Shown here in pieces: positions 19,372-26,917 of a DNA stretch of 64,000 nucleotides. Numbering within the stretch: the stretch's first letter is position 1; the number at the start of each line of letters is the position of its first letter. A program made the translations under genes and the position numbers. This DNA comes from Acidobacteriota bacterium (GTDB lineage Bacteria > Acidobacteriota > Blastocatellia > RBC074), in contig JAFDVL010000012.1 in the NCBI GenBank assembly GCA_018268995.1, positions 124,001 to 188,000 of the forward strand. The letters run 5' to 3'. The notes under the pieces are model-generated. The model saw only the letters and a program-made list of their open reading frames with translations. It was not told the DNA's origin and searched no databases.

Positions 19372-21069
19372 TTGATTTCACTCCGCGATTATCAAAAAGA
19401 AGATTTAGGAAGCATTCTCCATCTGGTCGAAGGCGCGGCAACGGGAATTGTGCCGACGAAAGCGCTGGCCATTCAGCCGACCGGAGCAGGGAAAACCGTT
19501 CTCATGATTGAGTTGATGCGCCGCGTGTGGGAAGAGCGTAAATGGCGTAGTTTGCTGGTTGTCCCGAACCGGGGACTGGAAGGGCAGACCCTTGAGCGCT
19601 GTCAGCAGTTTATTCCAGACGTGATGGCAATGTCGCTAAAAGAAGTTTTGCAGAAACGCAGGATTGCGCCCATTACCGTTACAACCGCCGGGAAATTGCA
19701 TGAAGGAACCCTCGCCTCGCTGCGTCGAGATTTGTATCCGCTCATTCTGATGGATGAAGCGCATCATGGTTCAGCGAAAACCTACAGGCGAATCTTTGAT
19801 TACTTCAGTGAATCAAAATTTTTCCTGGGCGTCACGGCAACCTTCCGGCGTGGGGATGGGGTATCTGTCGCAGATGCGGATTATTTTGGCCAAATCATTG
19901 CCTGGCGCACATTGGGTGAGATGACGGATCGCGGATATCTGGTGCCAGCGAAAGGATTTTATTTGTATTCAAAGACTGACCTCGCTGATGTGGCTCGATT
20001 GGGAAATGACTACAACGAGGCGCAACTCGCCCAAAAGGTAGATAACCCTGAACGAAATGAGGCAATCGTAGATGGTTGGAAGCGGTATGCGGGCCATGAG
20101 GGCGGGCGTCCCACGGTTGTTTTTGCTGTGAATGTGGATCATGCCGAAAGTATTGCCAGCGTGTTTCAGAGGAAGGGGATCACTTCTGCTGTTGCGTCAG
20201 GGCGGCAATCAAAAGAAGAAATTCGCAAAATCATGGGGGGGTACAGGAGTGGGAGAATTAAAGTGCTGGTTTCGTGTCTGTTATTGATTGAGGGATGGGA
20301 TGCGCCCTGGACATCCTGTGTGGTAATTGCTCGACCTGCTACACGTGCAGCAGCCTGCGTAATCGGCCCACAAATGATTGGGCGGGCATTGCGGCTTTCG
20401 ACTGGAAAAAAGGATGCCATTATCCTGGAAGTGCGTGACCTGAAGCGAAAGATCAAACCGAAACTTAGCCCCTCGCTCGAAGACTCCAGTCTGATTGCAG
20501 AAGCATTTGAGGCACAAGAAGAAGACTTGGGAAAAGGGGAAATTTGCCAGGATGCGACTAAGCAGAATCAATACATGCGAGCTTATAAAGAGCGCATGAA
20601 GGCTTTAGAGCAGATTCGGAAGGAAGGATTAGCGGAGTTTTTTGATGTCGTCGAGAAAATTGCACAAGGCTCGCAGTTCGCCTGGATTCCATTTGGTGAA
20701 TCGCTGTTTATGCAACTCGAAGGCGGTGATTTTCTTGAAGTGATGCGAGAATCACCAATCCTTTACGAGATTCGTGTGACAAGACAGGGTGTTATCCATC
20801 CGGTAGGGGGCGCAAGAACCATTGAACGCGCGCAAATGATGGCAGAAACCTGGATTATGGATCATCAAAAAACCTGCTCTTTAAATGATCGCTCGCAAGG
20901 GTGGCGACAGTTACCGCCCACAGATGCACAAGTTCAATATGCGAACCAACTCACAGGGCGAGCAGTGGAGGAATTGCAGTCATTGAAGCGAGGAATGCTG
21001 TCGGATTTGATTATTTTAGGGCGTGTTTTGTGGAACCGGCAAGGTGCGTCTATGAGATATTACGGCTAG
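19372..21069 (+). CDS. Superfamily 2 DEAD/DEAH-type helicase
   Basis: A 565-residue helicase starting at a TTG, the first in-frame start after the transglycosylase stop. Motif I is PTGAGKT (about residues 36-42), motif II DEAHH (about 128), motif III-like VTATFRRGDG, motif VI QMIGRALR (about 335). The arrangement matches the ResIII/SSL2 branch of ATP-dependent DNA translocases. The C-terminal 200 residues are unique; EGGDFLEV and a late TDAQVQYANQLTG segment resemble helicase accessory domains. Such genes are not standard type IV secretion parts. It may unwind plasmid DNA during transfer or act in defence; no nuclease or methylase neighbour is present. Confidence 0.85.
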   Translation: MISLRDYQKEDLGSILHLVEGAATGIVPTKALAIQPTGAGKTVLMIELMRRVWEERKWRSLLVVPNRGLEGQTLERCQQFIPDVMAMSLKEVLQKRRIAPITVTTAGKLHEGTLASLRRDLYPLILMDEAHHGSAKTYRRIFDYFSESKFFLGVTATFRRGDGVSVADADYFGQIIAWRTLGEMTDRGYLVPAKGFYLYSKTDLADVARLGNDYNEAQLAQKVDNPERNEAIVDGWKRYAGHEGGRPTVVFAVNVDHAESIASVFQRKGITSAVASGRQSKEEIRKIMGGYRSGRIKVLVSCLLLIEGWDAPWTSCVVIARPATRAAACVIGPQMIGRALRLSTGKKDAIILEVRDLKRKIKPKLSPSLEDSSLIAEAFEAQEEDLGKGEICQDATKQNQYMRAYKERMKALEQIRKEGLAEFFDVVEKIAQGSQFAWIPFGESLFMQLEGGDFLEVMRESPILYEIRVTRQGVIHPVGGARTIERAQMMAETWIMDHQKTCSLNDRSQGWRQLPPTDAQVQYANQLTGRAVEELQSLKRGMLSDLIILGRVLWNRQGASMRYYG

Positions 21070-21130
21070 AGTAAGACGCTGAATTTCCCTGATTGCACAA
21101 GATTTGCACTCATTCCTTTCGGAAAACACA

Positions 21131-21148
21131 GAGAGTTTAAAAACTCTT
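21131..21148. other. Inverted repeat upstream of the small secreted protein gene
   Basis: The sequence GAGAGTTTAAAAACTCTT contains arms AGAGTTT/AAACTCT around a short centre, 19 bases before the start codon of the next gene. It could be a repressor site or a small hairpin that affects translation. No T-run follows, so it is not an obvious terminator. Confidence 0.35.
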
Positions 21149-21166
21149 CTATTTGAAAGGAAATAT

Positions 21167-21496
21167 ATGAAAATAATCTTTGTAGCAGTCTCTCTATTGG
21201 TACTCACAATTACTGCACAAGCGCAATATGCAGTGAGTGGGAAGGTTTGGGATTATGATCGAATTAACGGGGTGGCACGAGTTCAGTTGACCTTTTCGGT
21301 GAACCCGATTTCCCCTGTCCAAACTTGTAATGTCCCGCCTGCTGTCCTGACGGATCGGGAGGGAGAATGGGCGCAAACCGGATTTACGAACGGATGTTCT
21401 TACTATGTGAAACCTTACAAACCGTTCTACAAATTCCGCCTAGCCCAACTTTTGTTTAGCAGGCCAGGGACCTCCCTCTACTTCTACCGCTACTAA
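21167..21496 (+). CDS. Small secreted protein with carboxypeptidase-regulatory-like start
   Basis: A 109-residue protein. ATG is preceded by GAAAGGAAAT, and the first 19 residues form a signal peptide ending TAQAQ. The mature N-terminus YAVSGKVWDYDRINGVARVQ resembles the opening of carboxypeptidase-regulatory/transthyretin-like beta-sandwich domains. Two cysteines (about residues 50 and 76) could form a disulfide. It lies between the helicase and the VirB8-type gene, where some conjugation systems encode the VirB7 lipoprotein; however I see no lipobox, so I do not call it VirB7. Periplasmic or secreted; role unknown. Confidence 0.65.
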   Translation: MKIIFVAVSLLVLTITAQAQYAVSGKVWDYDRINGVARVQLTFSVNPISPVQTCNVPPAVLTDREGEWAQTGFTNGCSYYVKPYKPFYKFRLAQLLFSRPGTSLYFYRY

Positions 21497-21500
21497 TTAC

Positions 21501-21594
21501 GAGAGGCTCCCCTCCTCTCACCATCAGCCAAGCAAAGTCAGGAAAACATCTCGTGCCAAGCGCCGATGGCAAGCGTAAAAATAGCCTTTGGCAC
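21501..21594 (+). other. Two hairpins between the small secreted gene and virB8
   Basis: Directly after the secreted-protein stop is a hairpin (GAGAGG/CCTCTC, 21501-21519). A second inverted repeat follows at 21553-21594 (GTGCCAA/TTGGCAC), about 35 bases before the virB8 start. Neither has a strong T-run, so they are weak termination signals at best. The second could be an operator of the virB8-10 segment. Confidence 0.4.
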
Positions 21595-21628
21595 TTAAAT
21601 TGATGAGAGATTCCGAAGGAGAATTTTC

Positions 21629-22258
21629 ATGTATCGTGATGCAAATGATGTCAAAACTATTTACCAGCTTGCGATTGCGCTGCTGGTGCTGTCGTTGGTG
21701 CTGGCTGTTTCGTTGTTTTTTAATGCCGTCCTGTATTTGCGCCGTCCTGACCGGATCGTCGTCGATAAAAGCTCAGGGAAGGTCGAGATGATTAACGACC
21801 GTACCTTTGGAGCAACGGCCTCCACTGCCATGACACCGGATCGTCCAGGCAAAGATGACAAAATCTACCTTGCCAAAGTATTTGCGGAAGCACTCTACAA
21901 GATTGACCCGCAAACTCGTGCAAAAGATATCGAGCGAGCTTTGAAGATGATGGTGCCGAGTAGCGCAACCGTATTTGGCAAATATCTGAAAGAGTCTGGC
22001 GTGCTGGAGACACAACGCGCCGAGTCCTGGCAAAGCGTTTGGGAAGTGTTGGACGTCTCTATTGACCAGGCAGACCCATATCTGGTGCGGTTGGATGGGC
22101 GACAAAAAATTACCAAACTGGTCAATCGGATGGTGAAAGAGGAAACCAAAACGGTCAAATTACAAATCAAAGTGGTGGCCGATCCAAAGGGCAGGACGGA
22201 TGAGAATCAACATCTTGGCTTCCTGATTCAAAAGTATGAATACAAGGATTTGGAGTAG
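21629..22258 (+). CDS. VirB8/TraE-type inner-membrane scaffold protein
   Basis: A 209-residue protein preceded by GAAGGAG. A short cytoplasmic N-terminus is followed by one transmembrane helix (about residues 14-37) and then a periplasmic domain of about 170 residues, the topology of VirB8/TraE/TrbF. The stretch KTIYQLAIALLVLSLVL and the DRIVVDK sequence after the helix match the TraE branch. VirB8 bridges the inner-membrane complex and the VirB9/VirB10 core. The gene is immediately followed by VirB9- and VirB10-type genes, in the canonical order. Confidence 0.8.
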   Translation: MYRDANDVKTIYQLAIALLVLSLVLAVSLFFNAVLYLRRPDRIVVDKSSGKVEMINDRTFGATASTAMTPDRPGKDDKIYLAKVFAEALYKIDPQTRAKDIERALKMMVPSSATVFGKYLKESGVLETQRAESWQSVWEVLDVSIDQADPYLVRLDGRQKITKLVNRMVKEETKTVKLQIKVVADPKGRTDENQHLGFLIQKYEYKDLE

Positions 22259-22259
22259 T

Positions 22260-23672
22260 ATGAAACGAGTTTTTATTTTAATACTTGCTGCTTATTTGTG
22301 CCTCACACAGCAGGTGTTTTCGCAAAAGAGGCAGCGACCGAAACCAGAAGCCCCGCCAACCGCCGTGAAGGTGGTGAGTAACCCTGACACGCAATACCTG
22401 TCAGGGGAAGTGCGGGTGAATGTACATGGCAATGAAGACGTAACGATCATTCGATTAGGGCTGGCGCAAAATGGGGCCTCCCTGATTGAGTTTCCGCGCG
22501 ACGATTTCTTTTATGCGATTCACCCGCCTGAGAACGCCGATATTCTCAAAATTGAAGACTCTCCGACGCGCCTGAAGGATCATTACCTGCTGGTACGACC
22601 TGGCACTTCGTTTTTGCCGGCCTCGTCTAAGGATGCCCCTTCTGCGGCAGGTACGATTCATGTCCAGATGACGAGCGGGAAGGTCATTATCTTCATGATC
22701 TATCCGGTCAAGGACATCGCTCAACAGGCCCATCGCTGTGCTGTCCTCTATGATCGTAAGACTGTCGTGACACAACGCAGAGCAATCGGGTTAGCGGTGA
22801 ATCTGGATGGGAAAGAAGACGTGGAACCTCCGAAAGCCTCCGTCAAATCCGAGATCGTTGCCAAACCTGCGGAAGCCGCTCAAGCTGAACCGACTGCTAA
22901 GCAGGTGGAGGCAATTAAGCCTCCTGCTTCGACTCAGGCTGCCCCTGCTCAGGCTCCTGTCAAAACTCCTGTTCCTGTCCAATCCATAACGCCGGTCAAA
23001 GACCTGAAGGTAGGGAAAACGCCGCAGCGGAAGACAAAGTCGGAGCCGATTGTGGTGGAGGCTGTTCCTCCGCAAGCGGCAAATATCGTAGCGGGGCCGG
23101 TAATGACTTCTGCATCAAAGACGGCTGCTGAGCCAGTAACATCTCCTCCGTCGGAGACGGTTGCTGCCTGGAAGTCTACTGTTCCGGTGGTGCCTTTGCC
23201 GGAGAAACAGGAAGCACCACGCCTCAGAATTAGTGAATCTAAGAATGGGAAATTGCTGGGGATTCTTCCCAAAGATGATCCGCATTCACCGGCTACCACC
23301 TGGGTAGAATCCAAGCATGGAATTTCTGCTATGGCGGAACTGGCCTACGTTGGCGCTGAGGAGCGTGTCATTAAATTGTGGGTGCGCAATGTCATGGCCG
23401 TACCTGCCAAGATCGTGCCGGGTCAACCTGAACTGTGGGTTTATACGCGTGACAACAAAGGTCGTACTTTGCAAATTGAGCCGGTGAGGATCACGAAAAT
23501 AGAGACGACGGCACAGAATGGTGTCATTCGTGGGAACGGACAAGAAGTGTTCCAATTGCATTTTAAGGCTCCCATCCTCGGCGTGGCGCAGAAATTGTAT
23601 GTCTCGATTGCGCAGGCAAATGCTGCCGATCAACCATTGCTGGTTGAAATCACCGTACCCGGAGTCCGGTAA
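22260..23672 (+). CDS. VirB9-type outer-membrane core protein
   Basis: A 470-residue exported protein starting one base after the virB8 stop, with GGATTTGGAG as ribosome site inside virB8. Residues 1-22 are a signal peptide ending VFSQ. The N-terminal domain (about 50-185) with VTIIRLGLAQNGASLIEF and the C-terminal domain (about 355-470) with ERVIKLWVRNVMAVPAKI have the beta-rich pattern of VirB9/TrbG/TraK proteins. Between them lies a proline/alanine/threonine-rich linker of about 170 residues, unusually long for VirB9 and likely disordered. VirB9 forms the outer layer of the core channel with VirB7 and VirB10. Confidence 0.8.
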   Translation: MKRVFILILAAYLCLTQQVFSQKRQRPKPEAPPTAVKVVSNPDTQYLSGEVRVNVHGNEDVTIIRLGLAQNGASLIEFPRDDFFYAIHPPENADILKIEDSPTRLKDHYLLVRPGTSFLPASSKDAPSAAGTIHVQMTSGKVIIFMIYPVKDIAQQAHRCAVLYDRKTVVTQRRAIGLAVNLDGKEDVEPPKASVKSEIVAKPAEAAQAEPTAKQVEAIKPPASTQAAPAQAPVKTPVPVQSITPVKDLKVGKTPQRKTKSEPIVVEAVPPQAANIVAGPVMTSASKTAAEPVTSPPSETVAAWKSTVPVVPLPEKQEAPRLRISESKNGKLLGILPKDDPHSPATTWVESKHGISAMAELAYVGAEERVIKLWVRNVMAVPAKIVPGQPELWVYTRDNKGRTLQIEPVRITKIETTAQNGVIRGNGQEVFQLHFKAPILGVAQKLYVSIAQANAADQPLLVEITVPGVR

Positions 23673-23687
23673 AAACAAGAGGAATTT

Positions 23688-25244
23688 ATGAGATTTATGA
23701 GAACAGAAAAAGAGCGGTTAGAAGAAGAATTGAAAAAGGATGAAGCGCTTCGACAAGGATTGAGGCGAGGGTTGGAGTTGAATGAGGAAAGTGATGAAGA
23801 GCTTCAACGGGGGTTAGAGTTGGAAGATGAAAACAACTTTGATCTGAAAGAAGCCCCGCCGTCGAAAAAGAAGTCACGCAAAGTGGCTGGCTTGGGGCTA
23901 CTGCTGCTTTTGTTACTGGCGTGCTTGATATTTGTCTGGTGGTTGCTCAAACCAAGTAAAGTGAATGTGCCAGTCAAAGCACCCATGACGGATATCACTT
24001 CCGGCAAGAAGGAAAATTCCGAGCAAGCGAGAGATGCCGTATTGGAAGACCTGAAAGCCATTACGCAGCCTCCGCCCAGTGCGAATGGCATTGCTGTTAA
24101 TGGAACGGTAAGTCCGTCGCCGGGTAGTTTAGGCGCGATTGGAGCGGGGGGGAAGACAGGGGTGATTGATCCCTCAATGGTAGCGACGGCGGCACCAATG
24201 GCATCTCCCGGCGGAAAAGGGACTTTGCAGCCGGGGCAGCCGGGGCAGCAAGTGATGGGGCCTCCATCGTCTATGGCAGCGCCAGGGCAAGCGTCTGTGA
24301 TGGCTCCTCCGGGGGGAGCGCATGTGATGCAGAATGGTCAGGCGATGGGACAGTCAGCAACTGCTGGTGGTGGCCAACGAGAAGTTGTGCCGTACAAGGT
24401 TTCGTTTACCAAACAAAAATCGTGGAATCGGGAAGATGGCGTGCCTGTTCCTACCCCTGCTGCAAGTAAATCGGAGACGAAGACAAATGGGGCAACCGGA
24501 AATGGAGTAACGGCGAATATCGAAAAGATGCCCGGCGCAAAGCCGGTTGTACGTCCTACCTTTGGAACGCAGATGCCAGTGCAGGTCGTGGGCGTATTCT
24601 TTACCCTGCGACAAGATAGCATGGTGCGGTTGCAGGTTACCCGCGATATAGAGGGCGATGACTGGCATATCAAGCGTGGGACAATCTTTATTGGTAAGTT
24701 GTCAGGGAATATTGCGGATCGCGCATTTATTACAATCAAAGGTTACATTGATCCTGAGTCAAAAGGACTGGTGCCTTTGGCTGGTGACTTGCTCGGTGCT
24801 GATGGCGGGCCTGGAATTAAGGGAAAGAAGCGCGCTATCGGTCGTAATTGGTGGAGTGTATTGGACAGAATCGCAGAGCGAGGGGTGCAAGCACTAAGCG
24901 GGATTTATGGTCGTAATCAAGTCATCGTTGCCGCCAATCCAAGTCAGGTTTATCGAGATGCTGGCTATGGGCAAAATGGCTCCAATCAAGTGCGCGAGTA
25001 TCTGGAAGTCGCAGCGTCCAGCCCCGGCTTCATCCTCGTGACAGATTTACCGAAGGATGTGGGTCTTGGTCAATCCCAGTTGTCGGAAGCGTATGGGCAA
25101 AAGTCTGAGCCGCTTACCGAAGCGGAACTGGCCGATGTGATGTCGTCGACCGACCCAAGAAGAATTCGTGCGGTAATTCCTCGTATGCCTACTGAATTAC
25201 GTGACCTGGCCGAACAGGTAGCGCGGTCGCTGGAAGGCCGGTAG
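23688..25244 (+). CDS. virB10: VirB10/TrbI-type core protein
   Basis: A 518-residue protein. The cytoplasmic N-terminus (1-68) is very acidic and contains repeated GLEL(N/E)EE-like units. One transmembrane helix follows at about 71-89. The middle (about 120-235) is a glycine/proline/alanine-rich linker that would cross the periplasm. The C-terminal domain (about 270-518) carries the VirB10 beta-barrel signature, RGTIFIGKLSGN followed by a GADGGPGIKGK loop near the antenna. VirB10 spans both membranes and senses ATP use by VirB4/VirD4. Ribosome site AAGAGGAATTT. The acidic repeats in the N-terminus are unusual. Confidence 0.88.
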   Translation: MRFMRTEKERLEEELKKDEALRQGLRRGLELNEESDEELQRGLELEDENNFDLKEAPPSKKKSRKVAGLGLLLLLLLACLIFVWWLLKPSKVNVPVKAPMTDITSGKKENSEQARDAVLEDLKAITQPPPSANGIAVNGTVSPSPGSLGAIGAGGKTGVIDPSMVATAAPMASPGGKGTLQPGQPGQQVMGPPSSMAAPGQASVMAPPGGAHVMQNGQAMGQSATAGGGQREVVPYKVSFTKQKSWNREDGVPVPTPAASKSETKTNGATGNGVTANIEKMPGAKPVVRPTFGTQMPVQVVGVFFTLRQDSMVRLQVTRDIEGDDWHIKRGTIFIGKLSGNIADRAFITIKGYIDPESKGLVPLAGDLLGADGGPGIKGKKRAIGRNWWSVLDRIAERGVQALSGIYGRNQVIVAANPSQVYRDAGYGQNGSNQVREYLEVAASSPGFILVTDLPKDVGLGQSQLSEAYGQKSEPLTEAELADVMSSTDPRRIRAVIPRMPTELRDLAEQVARSLEGR

Positions 25245-25265
25245 TGCCGATAGAAAGGTATTTTC

Positions 25266-26237
25266 TTGTCTACTCCCCTCAATCCTCGAAAGTTCCTCCT
25301 CAATCACGGACAAGCGGCATTGATTGATTTGCTTAGATCAGTCAATTACCGCTTGCAACCGGGACTGGTACGTGATCTGTGTCATGTGCTCAGAACGTCC
25401 TTGCCGTGGCTTATTGCCGGTCCTCGTGGTGGCGGTAAAACCGCCCTGGCGGAAGCCCTGGCGGAAGCGTGTGCCTTACCTATCTTCTATTTGCAGGGGA
25501 TGGATGGGATTACCCTGGAAGATATTATTGGGCGCTGGGATCGACAAGCGCAGGATATGCATGTGCGCTACGAAGTGGAGTTTGGTAAGCGCCCGTTGGC
25601 TGAAGTACGAGAAGAAATCCATTCACGAGAATTTTTCCTGTTCGCCGATCCACTAGCTGCCTACGCTTACGCCGAAGCGAATGGCCTCCCACCCATCTTT
25701 ATTCTTGATGAAGCCGACAAATTGGATGTGCGAGCGCAGGATATGTTGTTGCAGTTGTTGGGACGTGGGTTTGCTTATGTGCCGGGACTTGGGAAGGTCG
25801 GTGTGTCTGACCAATCGCTTTGGCCGGTCGTGATCATCCTCTCCAATGATATGCGGCATGAACTGTCCGCCCCATTTCGGTCAAGGTGCTTATTTAGCAT
25901 GTTGCCGATGCCAAACATTATCGAGCAGGCGGAGATATTGCACCTGCGATGCTCCGATGCTCCGCTTACATTGGTGCGAGAGATGGCAAAGGTATTGGAT
26001 GCGCTGCAATCAATTGCCTCTATTAGCGATAAACCGGGGCCTAGAGAGGCGATACAACTTATTCGTGCCTTGCATGGCGCAGGAATTGCCACCTTGAATC
26101 GGGAAGTATTAGATGAGCATGTGGCATTCCTGGCAAAGAATCAAAAAGACATTTTGAATATTGAGAAAGCGACTGACCGCTTAGCAGTTGCTGCACGCTC
26201 GCCGCATCAGTTAATTGATGCTTGGGGGACGATATGA
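25266..26237 (+). CDS. MoxR-like AAA ATPase in the virB operon
   Basis: A 323-residue AAA ATPase starting at TTG after GAAAGG. Walker A GPRGGGKT is at about residues 52-59 and Walker B IFILDEADK at about 144-152; a sensor-1 SND motif and an arginine-finger-like FRSRCLF follow. This is the MoxR/dynein-related branch, whose members remodel protein complexes. It lies where virB11 often stands, between virB10 and virD4, yet lacks the VirB11/PilT hallmarks. No other VirB11 candidate was found. It overlaps the next gene by an ATGA. A role as assembly ATPase of the secretion system is inferred from position only. Confidence 0.85.
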   Translation: MSTPLNPRKFLLNHGQAALIDLLRSVNYRLQPGLVRDLCHVLRTSLPWLIAGPRGGGKTALAEALAEACALPIFYLQGMDGITLEDIIGRWDRQAQDMHVRYEVEFGKRPLAEVREEIHSREFFLFADPLAAYAYAEANGLPPIFILDEADKLDVRAQDMLLQLLGRGFAYVPGLGKVGVSDQSLWPVVIILSNDMRHELSAPFRSRCLFSMLPMPNIIEQAEILHLRCSDAPLTLVREMAKVLDALQSIASISDKPGPREAIQLIRALHGAGIATLNREVLDEHVAFLAKNQKDILNIEKATDRLAVAARSPHQLIDAWGTI

Positions 26238-26899
26238 AAACAAAATTCAAGCCATCTACGGTTGTTATTGCCAGTGTGTTGGTAACGGCAACCTTGATTT
26301 CGGTAAGCTCCTGGCTCATCTCCCGCTATGAGCGGGGGGTTGACGTTAGTGTTGATTATGTTAATTCGCCAGCAAGGAATGTTGGGGCAGTCAAACCTGC
26401 TATGCAAAAGATCAATGCAATGGAGCCGGACGGAGAGGTATTTCATACGGCGAAGCAGGTGAGAGAGGCCAGTGCTATTCTGTTGGCCGCTACGTTGAGT
26501 AACGTGCAGCGTAGGTTGGGGGGCCGGGTTCCAGAGAATGTGGCAGAGGCCGCGAACGGTGTTCCCGTGCCAGGTGAATTGGTGATGCGGAGTGCAGGGA
26601 TATGGGAAAGTAATGAAGCAATCTACTATCTGCGCTACCGGGTCACGCCGATTGGATTTGAGGTCGCCGTGCAGCCAAAGAATCCCGGACCCAAATTGCT
26701 TCTACGTTTGGACAGCCGAGCCGGACTTGAATGTTGGCAGGCAACCAAGACGGGCGAGGTTGAAGTTCCTGCGCCTTTTGCGACGCTAGCAACGTTTGTG
26801 GGGAAGGGTTGGGCAGGACAGCCCCTCAAGACGGAAGAAATGAATACACAGGAAAAGGCTGCTTTGATCGCCTGGGCACAACTTGCTGCCAAAGAATAA
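26234..26899 (+). CDS. Membrane-anchored protein of unknown function in the transfer operon
   Basis: A 221-residue protein whose ATG overlaps the TGA of the MoxR-like gene by four bases, implying coupled translation. A single N-terminal transmembrane helix (about residues 10-29) is followed by a soluble domain that would lie in the periplasm. Visible features are a helix around EASAILLAATLSNVQRR and a strand-rich middle (AIYYLRYRVTPIGFEVAVQ). I recognise no family. Tight linkage with the AAA ATPase and VirD4 suggests it serves the transfer apparatus, perhaps as a partner of the ATPase. Confidence 0.7.
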   Translation: MKTKFKPSTVVIASVLVTATLISVSSWLISRYERGVDVSVDYVNSPARNVGAVKPAMQKINAMEPDGEVFHTAKQVREASAILLAATLSNVQRRLGGRVPENVAEAANGVPVPGELVMRSAGIWESNEAIYYLRYRVTPIGFEVAVQPKNPGPKLLLRLDSRAGLECWQATKTGEVEVPAPFATLATFVGKGWAGQPLKTEEMNTQEKAALIAWAQLAAKE

Positions 26900-26917
26900 G
26901 TGTTTGAGGGAAAACCA

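Noticed and set aside
21167..21496. VirB7 lipoprotein
   Set aside because: No lipobox cysteine follows the signal peptide, and the size and fold differ.
25266..26237. VirB11 ATPase
   Set aside because: Walker A, Walker B and sensor motifs match MoxR-like AAA proteins, and no VirB11/PilT-type His or Asp box was seen.
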